From positions 248,001-312,000 of the forward strand of contig JBAMJV010003066.1 of the NCBI GenBank assembly GCA_037951105.1: 64,000 nucleotides of DNA, written 5' to 3'. Below are positions 1 through 9,299 of the stretch, in pieces. Origin of the DNA: Echinarachnius parma. Lineage: Eukaryota > Echinodermata > Echinoidea > Clypeasteroida > Echinarachniidae. Position numbers and translations under genes: made by a program. Position 1 is the stretch's first letter, and the number at the start of each line of letters is the position of its first letter. The notes under the pieces were generated by a model. It saw nothing but the letters and a program-made list of their open reading frames with translations, was not told the DNA's origin and searched no databases.

Positions 1-45
1 TGGAGATTTTTTGTAGAGTTAATTAAAGCTACCAGTTCTAGTAAG

Positions 46-170
46 ACTACCATCTGAAATCGGAGTTGTTCTTCTATGGTCTCAAGCTGAGCTCCCTCAT
101 CCAGCTGTTCAGGGAGCATGATGTCAGCTTCTCCCACCTGCTGCAGATGACGGAGGATGACATAGAGAAG
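46..170 (+). CDS. ASZ1: ASZ1 SAM-domain exon, copy 1
   Basis: Open reading frame with GAG at 63-65 and a donor AAG|GTTTGT after 170 (phase 0). It encodes the first helices of a SAM domain, with pattern GLKLSSLIQLFREHDVSF then HLLQMTEDDIEK. The exact acceptor is uncertain: AG at 44-45 is the last AG before the conserved frame, but the polypyrimidine tract is weak. A nearly identical copy lies 242 bases downstream. Confidence 0.65.
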
Positions 171-2216
171 GTTTGTATAGTTTATCAATTATGTCGTTTC
201 TAGTACAACTAAGAAAACAACAAATACATGGAGGAATTAACATGGAGATTTTTTGTGGAGTTAATTAAAGCTACCAGTTCTAGTAAGACTACCATCTGAA
301 ATCGGAGTTGTTCTTCTATGGTCTCAAGCTGAGCTCCCTTATCCAGCTGTTCAAGGAGCATGATGTCAGCTTCTCCCATCTGCTGCAGATGACGGATGAT
401 GACATAGAGAAGGTTTGTTGGTATTTTGAATATGTCTAGTTCAATTAACCATTTCAATTCTTTAGACCTGCTATATATATATAAATTGGTCAAATTGGTA
501 GAAAAATGAAAATTGATTGACCCTCTGGCTTGCTGTGTAGTTGAGTGAGCTATGTTAGATGCATGGCTTTTCTGCTTTTCCCATCTTTTCATCCTCATAT
601 ATATAATTGTATTTCTTTGATTCTGATTGTATAGCTTAGTGGAAATGTTCAATTTGTTTTACTGGGAGAGGGAGAATGCCCATAGCCATGCTAGAGAGAG
701 TTCGCCCTGTGAGAACCATTTGCACATCAGTGTAAATATCATATTATGAGAGTGACCTTTTGTAAACAATTCAGAAATAACCGAGATGAATGCTTGTATT
801 GATTATTTGACTGCTCTTGTGCATGTTATCTGTAGGTTGGTGTGTGTCAGGTCGGCCACAGGAAGAAGATTCTTGATGCGATCCACGGCATCCACAGGAA
901 GAAATGGGAACCAGGCAGCATCAGGAAAGCTTCCAAGAATCTCAGGTAACCAGGAGACAACAAATATGAATATAACTTTCCTGTCTCATCTCCCTTGACC
1001 GTATAACAATATAACTTATCTCTAAAGCCATTTTTGAAGATAATGATAAATGTACCTTATGAGATAATATTACATACTGCCATCTTGAGGCAGCAGTGCC
1101 GTTACTTGATAGGATGCATTATTATGCAGCCCTCCATTTTTTGAAATAATATTTCCACGTGCTAATATTGAAATTCAAGATGAACCTGATGAATAATTTC
1201 CAAACCATAAACAAACAAGCAAATATGAAACAAACATGCAAGCAAACAAATAAACAAACAAACTCACAATTTAATAATTTACCTGACCATTCCTTGTGAT
1301 CTTTCCATTCACAGTTTGAAGGAGACCCACGCTATCCTAGACAACATCAACAAACACCTGTTGTACATTACCAGCAGCATCCAGTACTTCCAGATCAACC
1401 TGACGTCACACAACACCCTGACTGACCCCTCCCAGGAACAAGGCAGCCTCGACCTCGTGTCAAAGGTCAACTCAGATCTACTCACCAACACCAGGCTACT
1501 GCATGACAAGCTCAGGGAGTTCAGGACACTGGTCAATGAGGTAAGAAAAGATGGAGTTACAATAATGCAAGCTTTTCAATATAAAACACCTTGACTGTAA
1601 CAGATCCCTCTTAGGAACCAGGCAGCCTCGACCTCGTGTCAAAGGTCAACTCGGTACTACTATCAACACCAGGCTACTGTTTGACAAGCTCAGAGAGTTC
1701 AGGACACTGGTCAATAAGGTAAGAGGAGACGGATGGAAACAAAATCTGAAGCATTGTTCATTTAAAAATGGAATGGTCTAATAATTGAAATCATCTGACC
1801 CAAAATATTTATGAACCTATGAATGCATAACTACACAATCTTATGGTTACAAAAAAAATGTAATCACATTTGTACATATTTGGAGGATTTGCGGAAACGA
1901 GTAGAAATTAAATTGAGATGGAGAAAATATGCTTCACTCACCTTTATGATTTTAGTCCGTACAAGTGAATTTATAATTACAATGCTCTGTTTAAAAGATA
2001 AACTTTATTTATACTAAATAAAATCTTTGTTTTATATCTTCACTACAGGCATCGAAGTCCACAGACAGTGTGCCAGCTGATCTGATAGAGGACCCAGACA
2101 AACAAGGCATGTCTGCAGTCAAGAAGACCTTAATGGCGCTAACGGCAGTAGGGGTGGTCGTCAGCATAGCGTGGTTCAAGAAGCCCATCTGGATTGGCTA
2201 CTTTAAAACTAGCTAG
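46..2216 (+). CDS. ASZ1: ASZ1/GASZ-like protein, 3' part of gene (5' exons outside window)
   Basis: Multi-exon gene entering from the left edge. Exons 46-170 (or its copy 288-412), 836-945, 1315-1540 and 2049-2216 have canonical GT/AG junctions and compatible phases. Together they encode a SAM domain (ELFFYGLKLSSLIQLF, then HLLQMTEDDIEK, then KKILDAIHGI), a helical region and a hydrophobic C-terminal segment (LMALTAVGVVVSIAW) just before the stop. That order (SAM, helical region, C-terminal membrane anchor) is that of vertebrate ASZ1/GASZ, which sits on germ-cell mitochondria and nuage and supports piRNA production and transposon silencing. The N-terminal ankyrin repeats of the family would lie upstream and are not visible. 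The family call rests on remembered similarity to human ASZ1; another SAM protein with a tail anchor is possible but less likely. Confidence 0.72.
288..412 (+). CDS. ASZ1: ASZ1 SAM-domain exon, tandem copy 2
   Basis: Near-identical duplicate of the exon at 46-170, including its intron flanks (unit of about 242 bases). The frame is open and the donor (AAG|GTTTGT) is kept. Differences are mild: R to K, E to D and silent changes. With the inferred acceptor each copy begins with two bases of a split codon and ends in phase 0, so including both would break the frame. They would have to be used alternatively, or one is dead. Which one is used cannot be told from sequence. Confidence 0.5.
836..945 (+). 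CDS. ASZ1: ASZ1 exon: C-terminal half of SAM domain
   Basis: Acceptor CTGTAG|GTTGG and donor CTCAG|GTAACC. It joins in phase 0 to the SAM exon and ends two bases into a codon. It encodes VGVCQVGHRKKILDAIHGIH followed by a basic stretch; the KIL-AI helix is the last SAM helix. The 110-base length (36 codons plus 2) fits the next exon, which starts with the third codon base. Confidence 0.75.
1315..1540 (+). CDS. ASZ1: ASZ1 exon: helical region after SAM domain
   Basis: Acceptor CATTCACAG|T and donor AATGAG|GTAAGA. It encodes 75 codons rich in L, N, T and K (for example ILDNINKHLLYITSSIQYFQ, later LRTLV-type helix LREFRTLVNE). In ASZ1 this position holds a helical or zipper-like segment. The exon contains a perfect TGACGTCA, probably by chance. 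A decayed copy of its 3' half follows at 1601-1718. Confidence 0.72.
1601..1718 (+). pseudogene. decayed tandem copy of ASZ1 exon 1315-1540 (3' half)
   Basis: It repeats the exon from GATCCCTC to the donor (AATAAG|GTAAGA), keeping SLDLVSKVNS, but one base is lost around 1650, which breaks the frame relative to the parent exon. No good acceptor is visible. It is most simply a tandem duplication remnant within the intron. Confidence 0.75.
2049..2216 (+). CDS. ASZ1: ASZ1 last coding exon with C-terminal membrane anchor
   Basis: Acceptor CACTACAG|GCATCG, phase 0. It encodes 55 codons ending at TAG 2214-2216. After an acidic stretch (LIEDPDKQG) come two lysines and a hydrophobic helix LMALTAVGVVVSIAW, then FKKPIWIGYFKTS. 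A single hydrophobic helix flanked by lysines at the extreme C terminus is the expected mitochondrial or ER tail anchor of GASZ. No AATAAA could be confidently assigned to this gene. Confidence 0.75.
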   Translation, partial: ASKSTDSVPADLIEDPDKQGMSAVKKTLMALTAVGVVVSIAWFKKPIWIGYFKTS

Positions 2217-2265
2217 TCTGCCGCTGAACTTTGTCATCTCGTGATTGGATACTTCAAAAGCAAAC

Positions 2266-2364
2266 ATGTCTGTAGTCAAGAAGACCTTAATGGCGCTAAT
2301 GGCAGTAGGGGTGGTTGTCAGCATAGCGTGGTTCAAGAAGCCTGTGTGGATTGGCTACTTCTAG
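2266..2364 (+). pseudogene. tandem copy of ASZ1 tail-anchor coding segment
   Basis: A second copy of the anchor-coding part (MSVVKKTLMALMAVGVVVSI then WFKKPVWIGYF, stop TAG 2362-2364). It keeps the frame and has a potential acceptor (TGTAG|TCAAG at about 2273-2274). A third, shorter fragment of the same repeat unit follows at about 2366-2430. It could serve as an alternative terminal exon, but a plain tandem duplication within the 3' UTR is simpler. Confidence 0.7.
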
Positions 2365-2486
2365 CTAGTCCACCACTGAACTTTGTCATCTCTTTATTGG
2401 ATACTTCAAAAGCTAACATGTGTACAAACTGATATGTTACAAATGTTATGCAAAGTGAGCAGGATTGAAGATTTGTTATTAATTAA

Positions 2487-2620
2487 GGTGGTTCAGATTC
2501 CTAAATCAGATGTGCGGTGCCGTGCCGTGTTGCGAAACGCCTTGCGCATGGTGTACGGTACACACTGGCTCAGTGTTTGCAGTGCGCACAAAAAATGGCA
2601 GCCCGCAGTGAGCTTTAAAA
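2487..2620. repeat. dispersed repeat, family shared with 16290-16400
   Basis: A CpG-rich stretch (AAGGTGGTTCAGATTCC, then GCGCATGG, then CAGTGCGCAC). It matches, in reverse complement, the segment at 16290-16400 (AAGGTGGTTTGGATCC, then CTTGCGCAC, then CAGTGCGCAC). The pair shows an interspersed repeat present in both orientations. Class unknown. Confidence 0.6.
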
Positions 2621-3130
2621 TGCCTTGAAATGCTGAAATGCATCTGTAGCGAGCTAGATCCAGTATATTCAATAAGAGCAGTATTTTACTCCTATTCTAC
2701 TGTCTTTCTATGCATTTGGGAGAAAATAGTATAACTTGTAAGTTCTGTGAGATTTGTTTTCGCTTGATGGTTTGTTTAAGATTAATTAGGAAGTCGTATC
2801 TATATATATCTATATATATTTCCCACCTTACCATTTTAAAGAAATTAAAAAAGATATTTAAATACAGTTAGCAATACACATATATTAAAAAGGGAAACTA
2901 TTCCATGCTGCATTGTGTTCTGCTAACCGGTAGTATTTGTTGTAAGGTTTCAGCAAACCTACTCTTAAAACAGCATTACTTATGAAAATCGTAAATAATA
3001 ATTGCAGAGCAATGGGGGTATATGAAGTATCAGGTTGTATTTCACACATAATTGAAACCCACAATTTTATCATATGATTAAATTGTATTTTTGGTATTTG
3101 CTGCAACTATTATAAATCAAACTTGCTTTA
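2621..3130. other. A+T-rich intergenic sequence
   Basis: No coding, RNA or clear repeat structure seen apart from a short TATATC run near 2805. Probably the ASZ1 3' flank. Confidence 0.5.
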
Positions 3131-4637
3131 TTAAAGGGATAGTTGAGTTCTGGTAAAGAGAGTACAGTTTTGGTCAAACTGAATTTTAGTAAGCAAAACC
3201 TGCATTATTACATTGCAAACTAATAGTTATAACTCCACCATGCTCAAAAGAAATACAAAATTACAAATAACTAAGTGAAAGGCCTGTTATCATTCAAAAA
3301 GAGCCGTTAAAACTCAAGAGGGTGCTCTCTGAACACTCATCGGTTTCAACCATTTAAAATAAAATATTGTGAATGTGATGTTATGTTGAAATGGTGATTA
3401 GATAGAGAGATTATCAACAACTATTTAAAAACAACTTTTGTAAATTTTTGAAAAGAGGAAGCATTTTTATGCATTATGTTTTCGGGTTGTCCGTCCGTAC
3501 GTACGTCCGTCCGTCCCGTTTTCGTTCTCGCGATATCTCAAGAACCGGTTGACGGATCAATTTCAAACTTGGAATGAGTATACATATTGGGGTGACAATG
3601 ATCTGATTAGATTTGGGGGGTCATGTGGTCAAAGGTCAAGGTCACAGGGCTCATTATATATGCAAAAATAGCTTGTAATGGCAAAATCTCAACAACTGAG
3701 AGGCAGAATTCAATCAAACTTAGAACCTGGGTGCATTTTAGAAAGCCAATGAAGCCATATAATTTTGGGCTCATGAGGTGAAAGGTCAAGGTCACAGGAC
3801 TCATTAAACATACAAAAATAGCTTGTAATGGCAAAATCTCAAGAACTGAACATCAGATTTCAATCAAACTTGGTACCTGAATGTATTATAGAGAGCCAAT
3901 ATAGCTATGTACAATTTGGGGGTCCTGAGGTCATAGGTCAAGGTCACAGAACTCATTATAGATACAAATAATCGCTTGTAATTGTATAAACTCAAGAATT
4001 GAATGTCAGATTTCAATCAAACTGGGTACATGAATGTATCATAGGGAGCCAATGTAGCTATACAATTTTGGGGTCATGAGGTCAAAGGTCAAGGTCACAG
4101 GATTAAAAACCTCAAGAACTAAATGTCAGATTTCAATCAAACTTGGTACCTGAATGAATTTTAGGGAGCCAATGTAGCCATACAAGTTTGGGGTCATGAT
4201 GTGAAAGGTCAAGGTCACAGGACTCATTTTATATGCAAAAAATAGCTTGTAATAGTGATATCTCAAAATCTGGTTGGTGGATTACCATCAAATTGAGTTT
4301 ACAGAATTAATTATGTGCATGTTTATTTGGGCTTGATATAAAAATCGCGTGATAGTGGAGGCATAATTTTCGACTGCGCGCAGTCGAAGATCCATCTAGT
4401 TTAAATTTGTTAATGGCTGGTTCAAAATTGTCTAATAATTGTGGGGCCTCACATTTATTACGAATGGTTATGTTTATGGATATTTCAGCCATTTCTGAAC
4501 CGATTTTGATCAAATAAAGTTCATTCTGTCATTAAAATTGTATGCTCTTTCGAATTTGACACTCAGTATTTCATTATCTCACAAAAAAATTATTTTGAGT
4601 AGCACCCTCTATACCAAAACTCCAACTATCCCTTTAA
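3131..4637. mobile_element. TTAA-flanked MITE (TTAAAGGGATAGTTG family) interrupted by a Helitron-like element
   Basis: Left end TTAAAGGGATAGTTGAGTTC and right end ...AACTATCCCTTTAA form terminal inverted repeats of 15 perfect bases, continuing with one indel for about 25. TTAA occurs at both borders, as with piggyBac-type insertion. Interior sequence at both ends also matches in inverted form (GGGTGCTCTC against GTAGCACCCTC). About 935 bases in the middle (3464-4399) are a later nested insertion. No transposase is present. Confidence 0.72.
3464..4399 (+). mobile_element. Helitron/Helentron-like non-autonomous element, copy 1
   Basis: Starts TTTTTATGC, passes through a CCGTCCGT-type tract, then tandem units of roughly 110-130 bases (CTCAAGAACCGG, GGGGTCATGAGGTCAAAGG, AAGGTCACAGGACTCA). 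It ends with the 16-base perfect palindrome CGACTGCGCGCAGTCG at 4371-4386, nine bases before a terminal CTAG (4396-4399). A hairpin about 10 bases before a CTRR end is the Helitron 3' signature. Internal tandem repeats recall bivalve pearl/HINE elements. The 5' hairpin present in the other two copies is missing here. Confidence 0.65.
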
Positions 4638-4639
4638 AG

Positions 4640-5050
4640 CATACTTTTTATTTGTAAATGCCTGTCTTGCCTTGATGCAAGTTTCATGTGGTGCTTTAAA
4701 AGTTTAACGGTAAGATAACATTTCATAATTTGTGGAAATCCTGTATAGTCTAGGGAAAGTAACAGTTTACATTGTGTTAATGAAGAGCAAGAAACAACTT
4801 TATATTGTCCAAAGCTTAATCTTTTCCACAGGACTCGTATAAAGCCAAGAAGAAAATGCAATTGTGATATATTGATATTCCTTTTTTGTATTTACTGTGC
4901 TATTAATTTTGTTTATTTTAAGTTTGAAGTTTCAGGCATGTCCGGTTTCCCTTTCAACTCCTAATGATTTCCCTTGACTACGGGAACCAGGTTGGTTGTG
5001 TACAAAGTCTCAACATTTCAAACAGGTTAACTGTCCGATGTCAGGAGAGA
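4640..5050. other. intergenic sequence, no feature seen
   Basis: A+T-rich, no convincing ORF or repeat. Confidence 0.5.
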
Positions 5051-5052
5051 TT

Positions 5053-5138
5053 TTAAACCATGGTTTTAAATTTAAACCATGGTTTTAAATTTAAACCATG
5101 GTTTTAAATTTAAACCTTGGTTTTAAATTTAAACCACC
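5053..5138. repeat. self-complementary 19-20-base tandem repeat, four units
   Basis: Four consecutive copies of a unit containing AAACCATGGTTTTAAATTT. Each unit is itself nearly palindromic, so the array can fold into alternative hairpins or a cruciform. The last unit has one change (CCTTGG). Confidence 0.85.
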
Positions 5139-5579
5139 TTTGTGAATTCAAGCCAATGAAATAATAAACACTGAAGGATACATTGTACTCAAAATTATGT
5201 TTTCTTCATGTTAATGAGTTATTTAGTCTAATATTTATATTTGCATGTGTGAAGTATAGGTTGAAAGGAAATAATTGTACTTTTATTATTTTGGCAGTCT
5301 GAATATGGCAATAAGGTGGTTTCTTTCTTAAATATGTGCCTTTGATTCCTATTTTGTATGAATTTTACAAATAGGTTATACCCATACAAGTTCTTGGCTT
5401 TTGGGGGAAGAAAATACATGATATCTACTGCAATTTTTACTGGAATGAAAGTATTTGATTTTGCAATTTTTTGAAGTCGCAAATATGTAGTCAGTTTAAA
5501 CCAATGTAAACGATTTGATCTGTGTATATTTAAACGTTTTCATGACCAGTCCTGAAGGGGTTCAATCCTGGGGTATACC

Positions 5580-5987
5580 TTAAAGGGATCTAGTAACTTT
5601 GTCAAAATCCACAAATCTTACTTAGAACTCTAGTGGTTCTATTATACCTTGTTGTATTTGTATTACAAATAGAAGCATGGAACAGGTTTCTGTTTTTTGA
5701 ATTTCCCTTTTGTTAAAAAAGATATTTACGATTTGTGTTTGGATTTTTAATTATCCACTGGAAAATTATAACTGTGTAGGAAGTCAATACAATGGGTTAG
5801 CGAATATCACGTTGCATTCTTGCTCATTACTCGGTTATATGGCATTCATTTACCATGAAATTTGTACACATAACTCTGTGGACATATCAAATCATAACAA
5901 TACACTTTTTATCAACCATTCATCAATTTTGGTACATATCAATACTATATATATATATATATATATCAAGTTACTAGATCCCTTTAA
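5580..5987. mobile_element. TTAA MITE, TTAAAGGGATCTAGTAAC family, copy 1
   Basis: Perfect 18-base terminal inverted repeats, TTAAAGGGATCTAGTAAC (5580-5597) and GTTACTAGATCCCTTTAA (5970-5987), with TTAA at each end. The interior is noncoding, A+T-rich, with a TA microsatellite at 5945-5966. The short ORF that fills most of it is incidental. Confidence 0.8.
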
Positions 5988-6590
5988 TAAATTGAACTGG
6001 TACATGTACTTCCTAGAGGAAAAACAAAATCATGAAGGTTTGGGTGCTGCAACCTACATGTAGTAATTGGTTCTAAAAAAAGAGCACAGGTTATCCTGTG
6101 CAGGGAGCAAAATGTTGTAAATGTGATTAAACCTTTTTGGGGGTCAAATTAGAAGTTGTTTCTGGTTTTGGTTCTAACTTCTAAAGGCGGATGCCTTTCC
6201 TTACTTCAACCCATCCCATTTCCTCTGTATTGGGTCTGGCATCGAGCCAGTTTCCCCTCCAAGTATATCTAAAATAATGGCATACATTTAGATAAGTTAA
6301 GATTGTTACCCTGTCTCACGTATGTACATGTACATGTATATCAGAGATTTGTTTAAAGGCAAAAAGCCTGAATTCAGGCCCGGGTCAATAGAAATTCTGG
6401 CTTGTTCTGATTATTTTCCACACAAATCAGGTATCATGATTCGGTTTTCAGGCTCTCGAATCAAAACTGTCTGACATCACAGGTGTATTAATTGTATCGG
6501 GCATTCTGGTTAAGTGCAAGATTTGATTGCTGTAAGAATATCCCGCCGCTTTCACAAAATCTCTGTGCATCGGGATTTCATTAGTCATGT

Positions 6591-6950
6591 CCAATTCTCG
6601 AGAATTGCAAAATGTGTGTCCACACGATGCCGTATTCTCAAGAATTGCAATTCTTGAGAAGTAAAACTGGAAGTAGTGTGCGCGCCTTTCTCATTTGAGG
6701 CCACGCACACTCACTTGACTTGTTTTCACAACGAAAGCAGATTGTTGACATGAGGTCAACCTAAACTACAAGTCTCGTGGTTGATCGTGTCCACACGGTA
6801 AAAAACTAGACCGTGCGCCTAAATTTAAAGTTATCTTGTGGTTTCAAATCTTTAAGTTTGCGTAGCTAAACTTAAAGGTGAGCGTGTCCACACGGGCGCA
6901 AACTACAAGATAACTTGGAAGTTTGGGCAGACCGTGTGGACACTACTACA
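6591..6950. repeat. palindrome-rich repeat with four GTGTCCACACG motifs
   Basis: The 11-base motif GTGTCCACACG occurs at 6616, 6787 and 6884, and in reverse complement at 6933-6943. Between them is a perfect 26-base palindrome (6635-6660, centre AATTGCAATT) and inverted copies of AACTACAAGATAACTT. No ORF. Probably a non-autonomous DNA element; ends not defined. Confidence 0.55.
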
Positions 6951-7251
6951 TGTATTTACAATATGACGCTCCATAAGTGTTTTTAAAGCCATTTCTATCT
7001 TGTGAAACTCTATTGCAACTACATTCAGTTAGCTTAATCTGTTTGTTCCTAAAAACAAACAAAAATCTCCTAATTTGATTATAATGGTCCACCAGGTTCC
7101 TGCAGGCAACTGATTAATGGCTGTCTTGTTATGTGATCATTGTTCAATCAATCTGTTCAAAATTGTTTGGGAAGTAATTACTGTATACTGTATACATTAT
7201 GATATGAAACAGTAATGTCATTTTGGTTGGTCAGTGAAATCTGATCTCGCT

Positions 7252-7614
7252 TTAATAAAGGGATCTAGTTAAACTTTGTTGACATTTGCAAAAACTTACA
7301 AAAGGTTGATGAAATGTGTACTTCTGTGATCTGATGCGTCCATTGAGTGATGTGTTAAAATTCCATGTGAAATGAGTGTCATATGATCAAGTAGTGAGTT
7401 TTGTACACAGTTGAAAGTCTCCCAGGGAGACCTTCAAATCCGAACACTTTAACCATAAATACTATATCTGTAACAAAAGAGATATTTGGAAAACTGAAAC
7501 ATGTTCCATGCTTTTATTGGTAATATGAATACAACAAGGTACATTGTACATGTGAGGAACGCCAGAGTTCTAAGTAAGTTTTGTGATTTTTGTAATGTTA
7601 CTAGATCCCTTTAA
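7252..7614. mobile_element. TTAA MITE, GGGATCTAG family, copy 2
   Basis: Ends AAAGGGATCTAGTTAAAC (7257 on) and GTTACTAGATCCCTTTAA (7597-7614). The interior is related in inverted orientation to the copy at 5580-5987 (for example the stretch around GATGCGTCCATTGAGTG). A related degenerate copy lies at about 10774-11228. Confidence 0.72.
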
Positions 7615-7676
7615 TAAGCGGAACAATAATGCTTGCCTCCCAGGAGATCTCGAGTAGGATGGGATGTCAGCAGTTT

Positions 7677-8268
7677 TCTTGTGTCTTGTCTTGTCTTGTC
7701 TTGTTAATACTGCACAAATCGCCTCCAGATGGTGCTATAAACGTGCAGGCCTTTAAATGCAATCAAGGCTATGCACTAGATTTCTGCCTTTTCAAGCAGA
7801 TCCTTAAATGTAGAAGCATCCGCCGTTTTAATGTTTGATGGCAGTGCATTCCAGAGTGGAATGGTCCGGGGGTACAAGGAAAAACGGTAGCAGTTCTTGC
7901 TACTTAAGATAGTATCGTAGTTTAAAATGTGGTGTTGGCGGGTGTGAGGCCTCCTTTCTCGATTTTGGTTGTTGAGCGATAGGTGACGAATGTTTGCTGG
8001 TATTAGTGAGTGTGCTTCTTTGTACAGCATGGAGAGTCTGGCTATCGTACAGCGCTTCTGGAGCGTGTCCCATTTCAGATCATGAATCATGTTAGTTACA
8101 CTGCTGGTCCTGCTGTAATCATTTGCAACAAAACGTGCGGCTCTCTGAACTTTCTCCAAATTGTCAGTGTGTACCTTCTGATGAGGGTCCCAAATTGAGC
8201 TGCAATACTCGAGTCGAGGTCTGACGAGTGTTTTGTAGGCAATATCTTTTGATTTGATGTCGATTGTG
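7677..8268 (-). mobile_element. 3' end of a CR1/L2-type non-LTR retrotransposon
   Basis: Read on the minus strand, an uninterrupted frame from about 8268 to 7776 encodes LVRPRLEYCSSIWDPH, then EKVQRAARFVANDY, then a tail ending ...WNALPSNIKTADASTFK. This is the conserved C-terminal region downstream of the reverse transcriptase catalytic domain in CR1/L2/Jockey-like elements. It is 5'-truncated, with an in-frame TGA just upstream. The 3' end runs into (ACAAG)n at 7678-7705, a microsatellite tail of the kind such elements carry instead of poly(A). Dead copy. Confidence 0.8.
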
Positions 8269-8409
8269 AGTCAAATCGAGAAGAGCTTTCGGAACTATCG
8301 GATCCTTTATCAAAGCAAAATAAATAACAAGTAACTCAAGTTTTCTTCTGCTGTGATAATACAAATGTATATGTCTGGTGTGAACCTGTTTGCTCTGCGA
8401 ATGCATTGT

Positions 8410-9205
8410 TTACTTTAATCCTGTCTTGAAAACCAAATTTATGATCCTGTTTCCTTATAGATATTGTTGTTCACATCAAGCTATTTATTTGAACCCATAA
8501 AACGCTTTTTGATTTTGGAATTGCATGCATTTGTCATAGACCGCAGCCCGAGTATTTTATCTGGTCTGTACCATTGTCATTATTTTCTGATGTATTGAAA
8601 ATCAACTCAGTATTGTAAATAATAGGCAGATGCTCAACATTGTCTGTTAGAATTAAGCAAAATTGTGTATAATGTTCTCTGCTTGTAACAACAGCAACAC
8701 AACAAACAAAAAACTGAGCAAGACAATTTGGCTTAGATAGGTCATGACCCAGCGACCTACAGATTGCTAGACTTGTGATATTGATGCAATGGAAATCTTA
8801 AATACTTGTTAAATCATGTTATTTTATGTGTGCATAAATATTTTGGTGATGTCTTTCTTTCATGTTATCTACTTGTTAATAATGCCTTTTCGTGGAAGAA
8901 AAAATCTATCATAATTATGTGTGGATATGCTTTTGTAAGAAAAATATAAAATAAACAACCAGAATATGACCATGTGGTAATATCTCTATTTTGTTATCTT
9001 AATTTGTCAGTGAATAAAAAGTGTTCATGGAAATATGCAAAACTCTAATTTTGTTATGTCGTTTATTGTACATTCTTCAGATGGACTGGGACAGAGGAAG
9101 ATAAAACAACATATATTTCAAAACTATTAGGAATTCAAAGAATTTATGAAGAGTTCATATACAATCTGATAAACCCATTTGTTGAATGGAAATGAGCAAA
9201 GATAA
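8410..9205. other. intergenic sequence, no feature seen
   Basis: A+T-rich, no ORF of note and no recognised repeat. Confidence 0.5.
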
Positions 9206-9210
9206 ATAGG

Positions 9211-9295
9211 CTTCGCTGGGAATTGAACCCGAGACCTCCGGATGCTAGATATCGAGCACCGGTCTAGCAAGCCGGAGGTCTGATTCCCGGCGAAG
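9211..9295. repeat. tRNA-like palindrome with two opposed B-box-like motifs
   Basis: On the minus strand, GGTTCAATTCC (plus 9219-9229) matches the tRNA B-box consensus. On the plus strand, GGTCTGATTCC (9277-9287) matches 9 of 11 positions. The arms CTTCGCTGGGAAT and ATTCCCGGCGAAG, and AGACCTCCGG and CCGGAGGTCT, are complementary, so the block folds on itself. It directly abuts the Helitron-like element starting at 9300. Not an intact tRNA; probably a tRNA-derived SINE piece in inverted duplication. Confidence 0.5.
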
Positions 9296-9299
9296 TATA

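Noticed and set aside
209-652. 147-codon minus-strand ORF
   Set aside because: Runs antisense through the duplicated ASZ1 SAM exon, so its apparent peptide is a shadow of that coding sequence.
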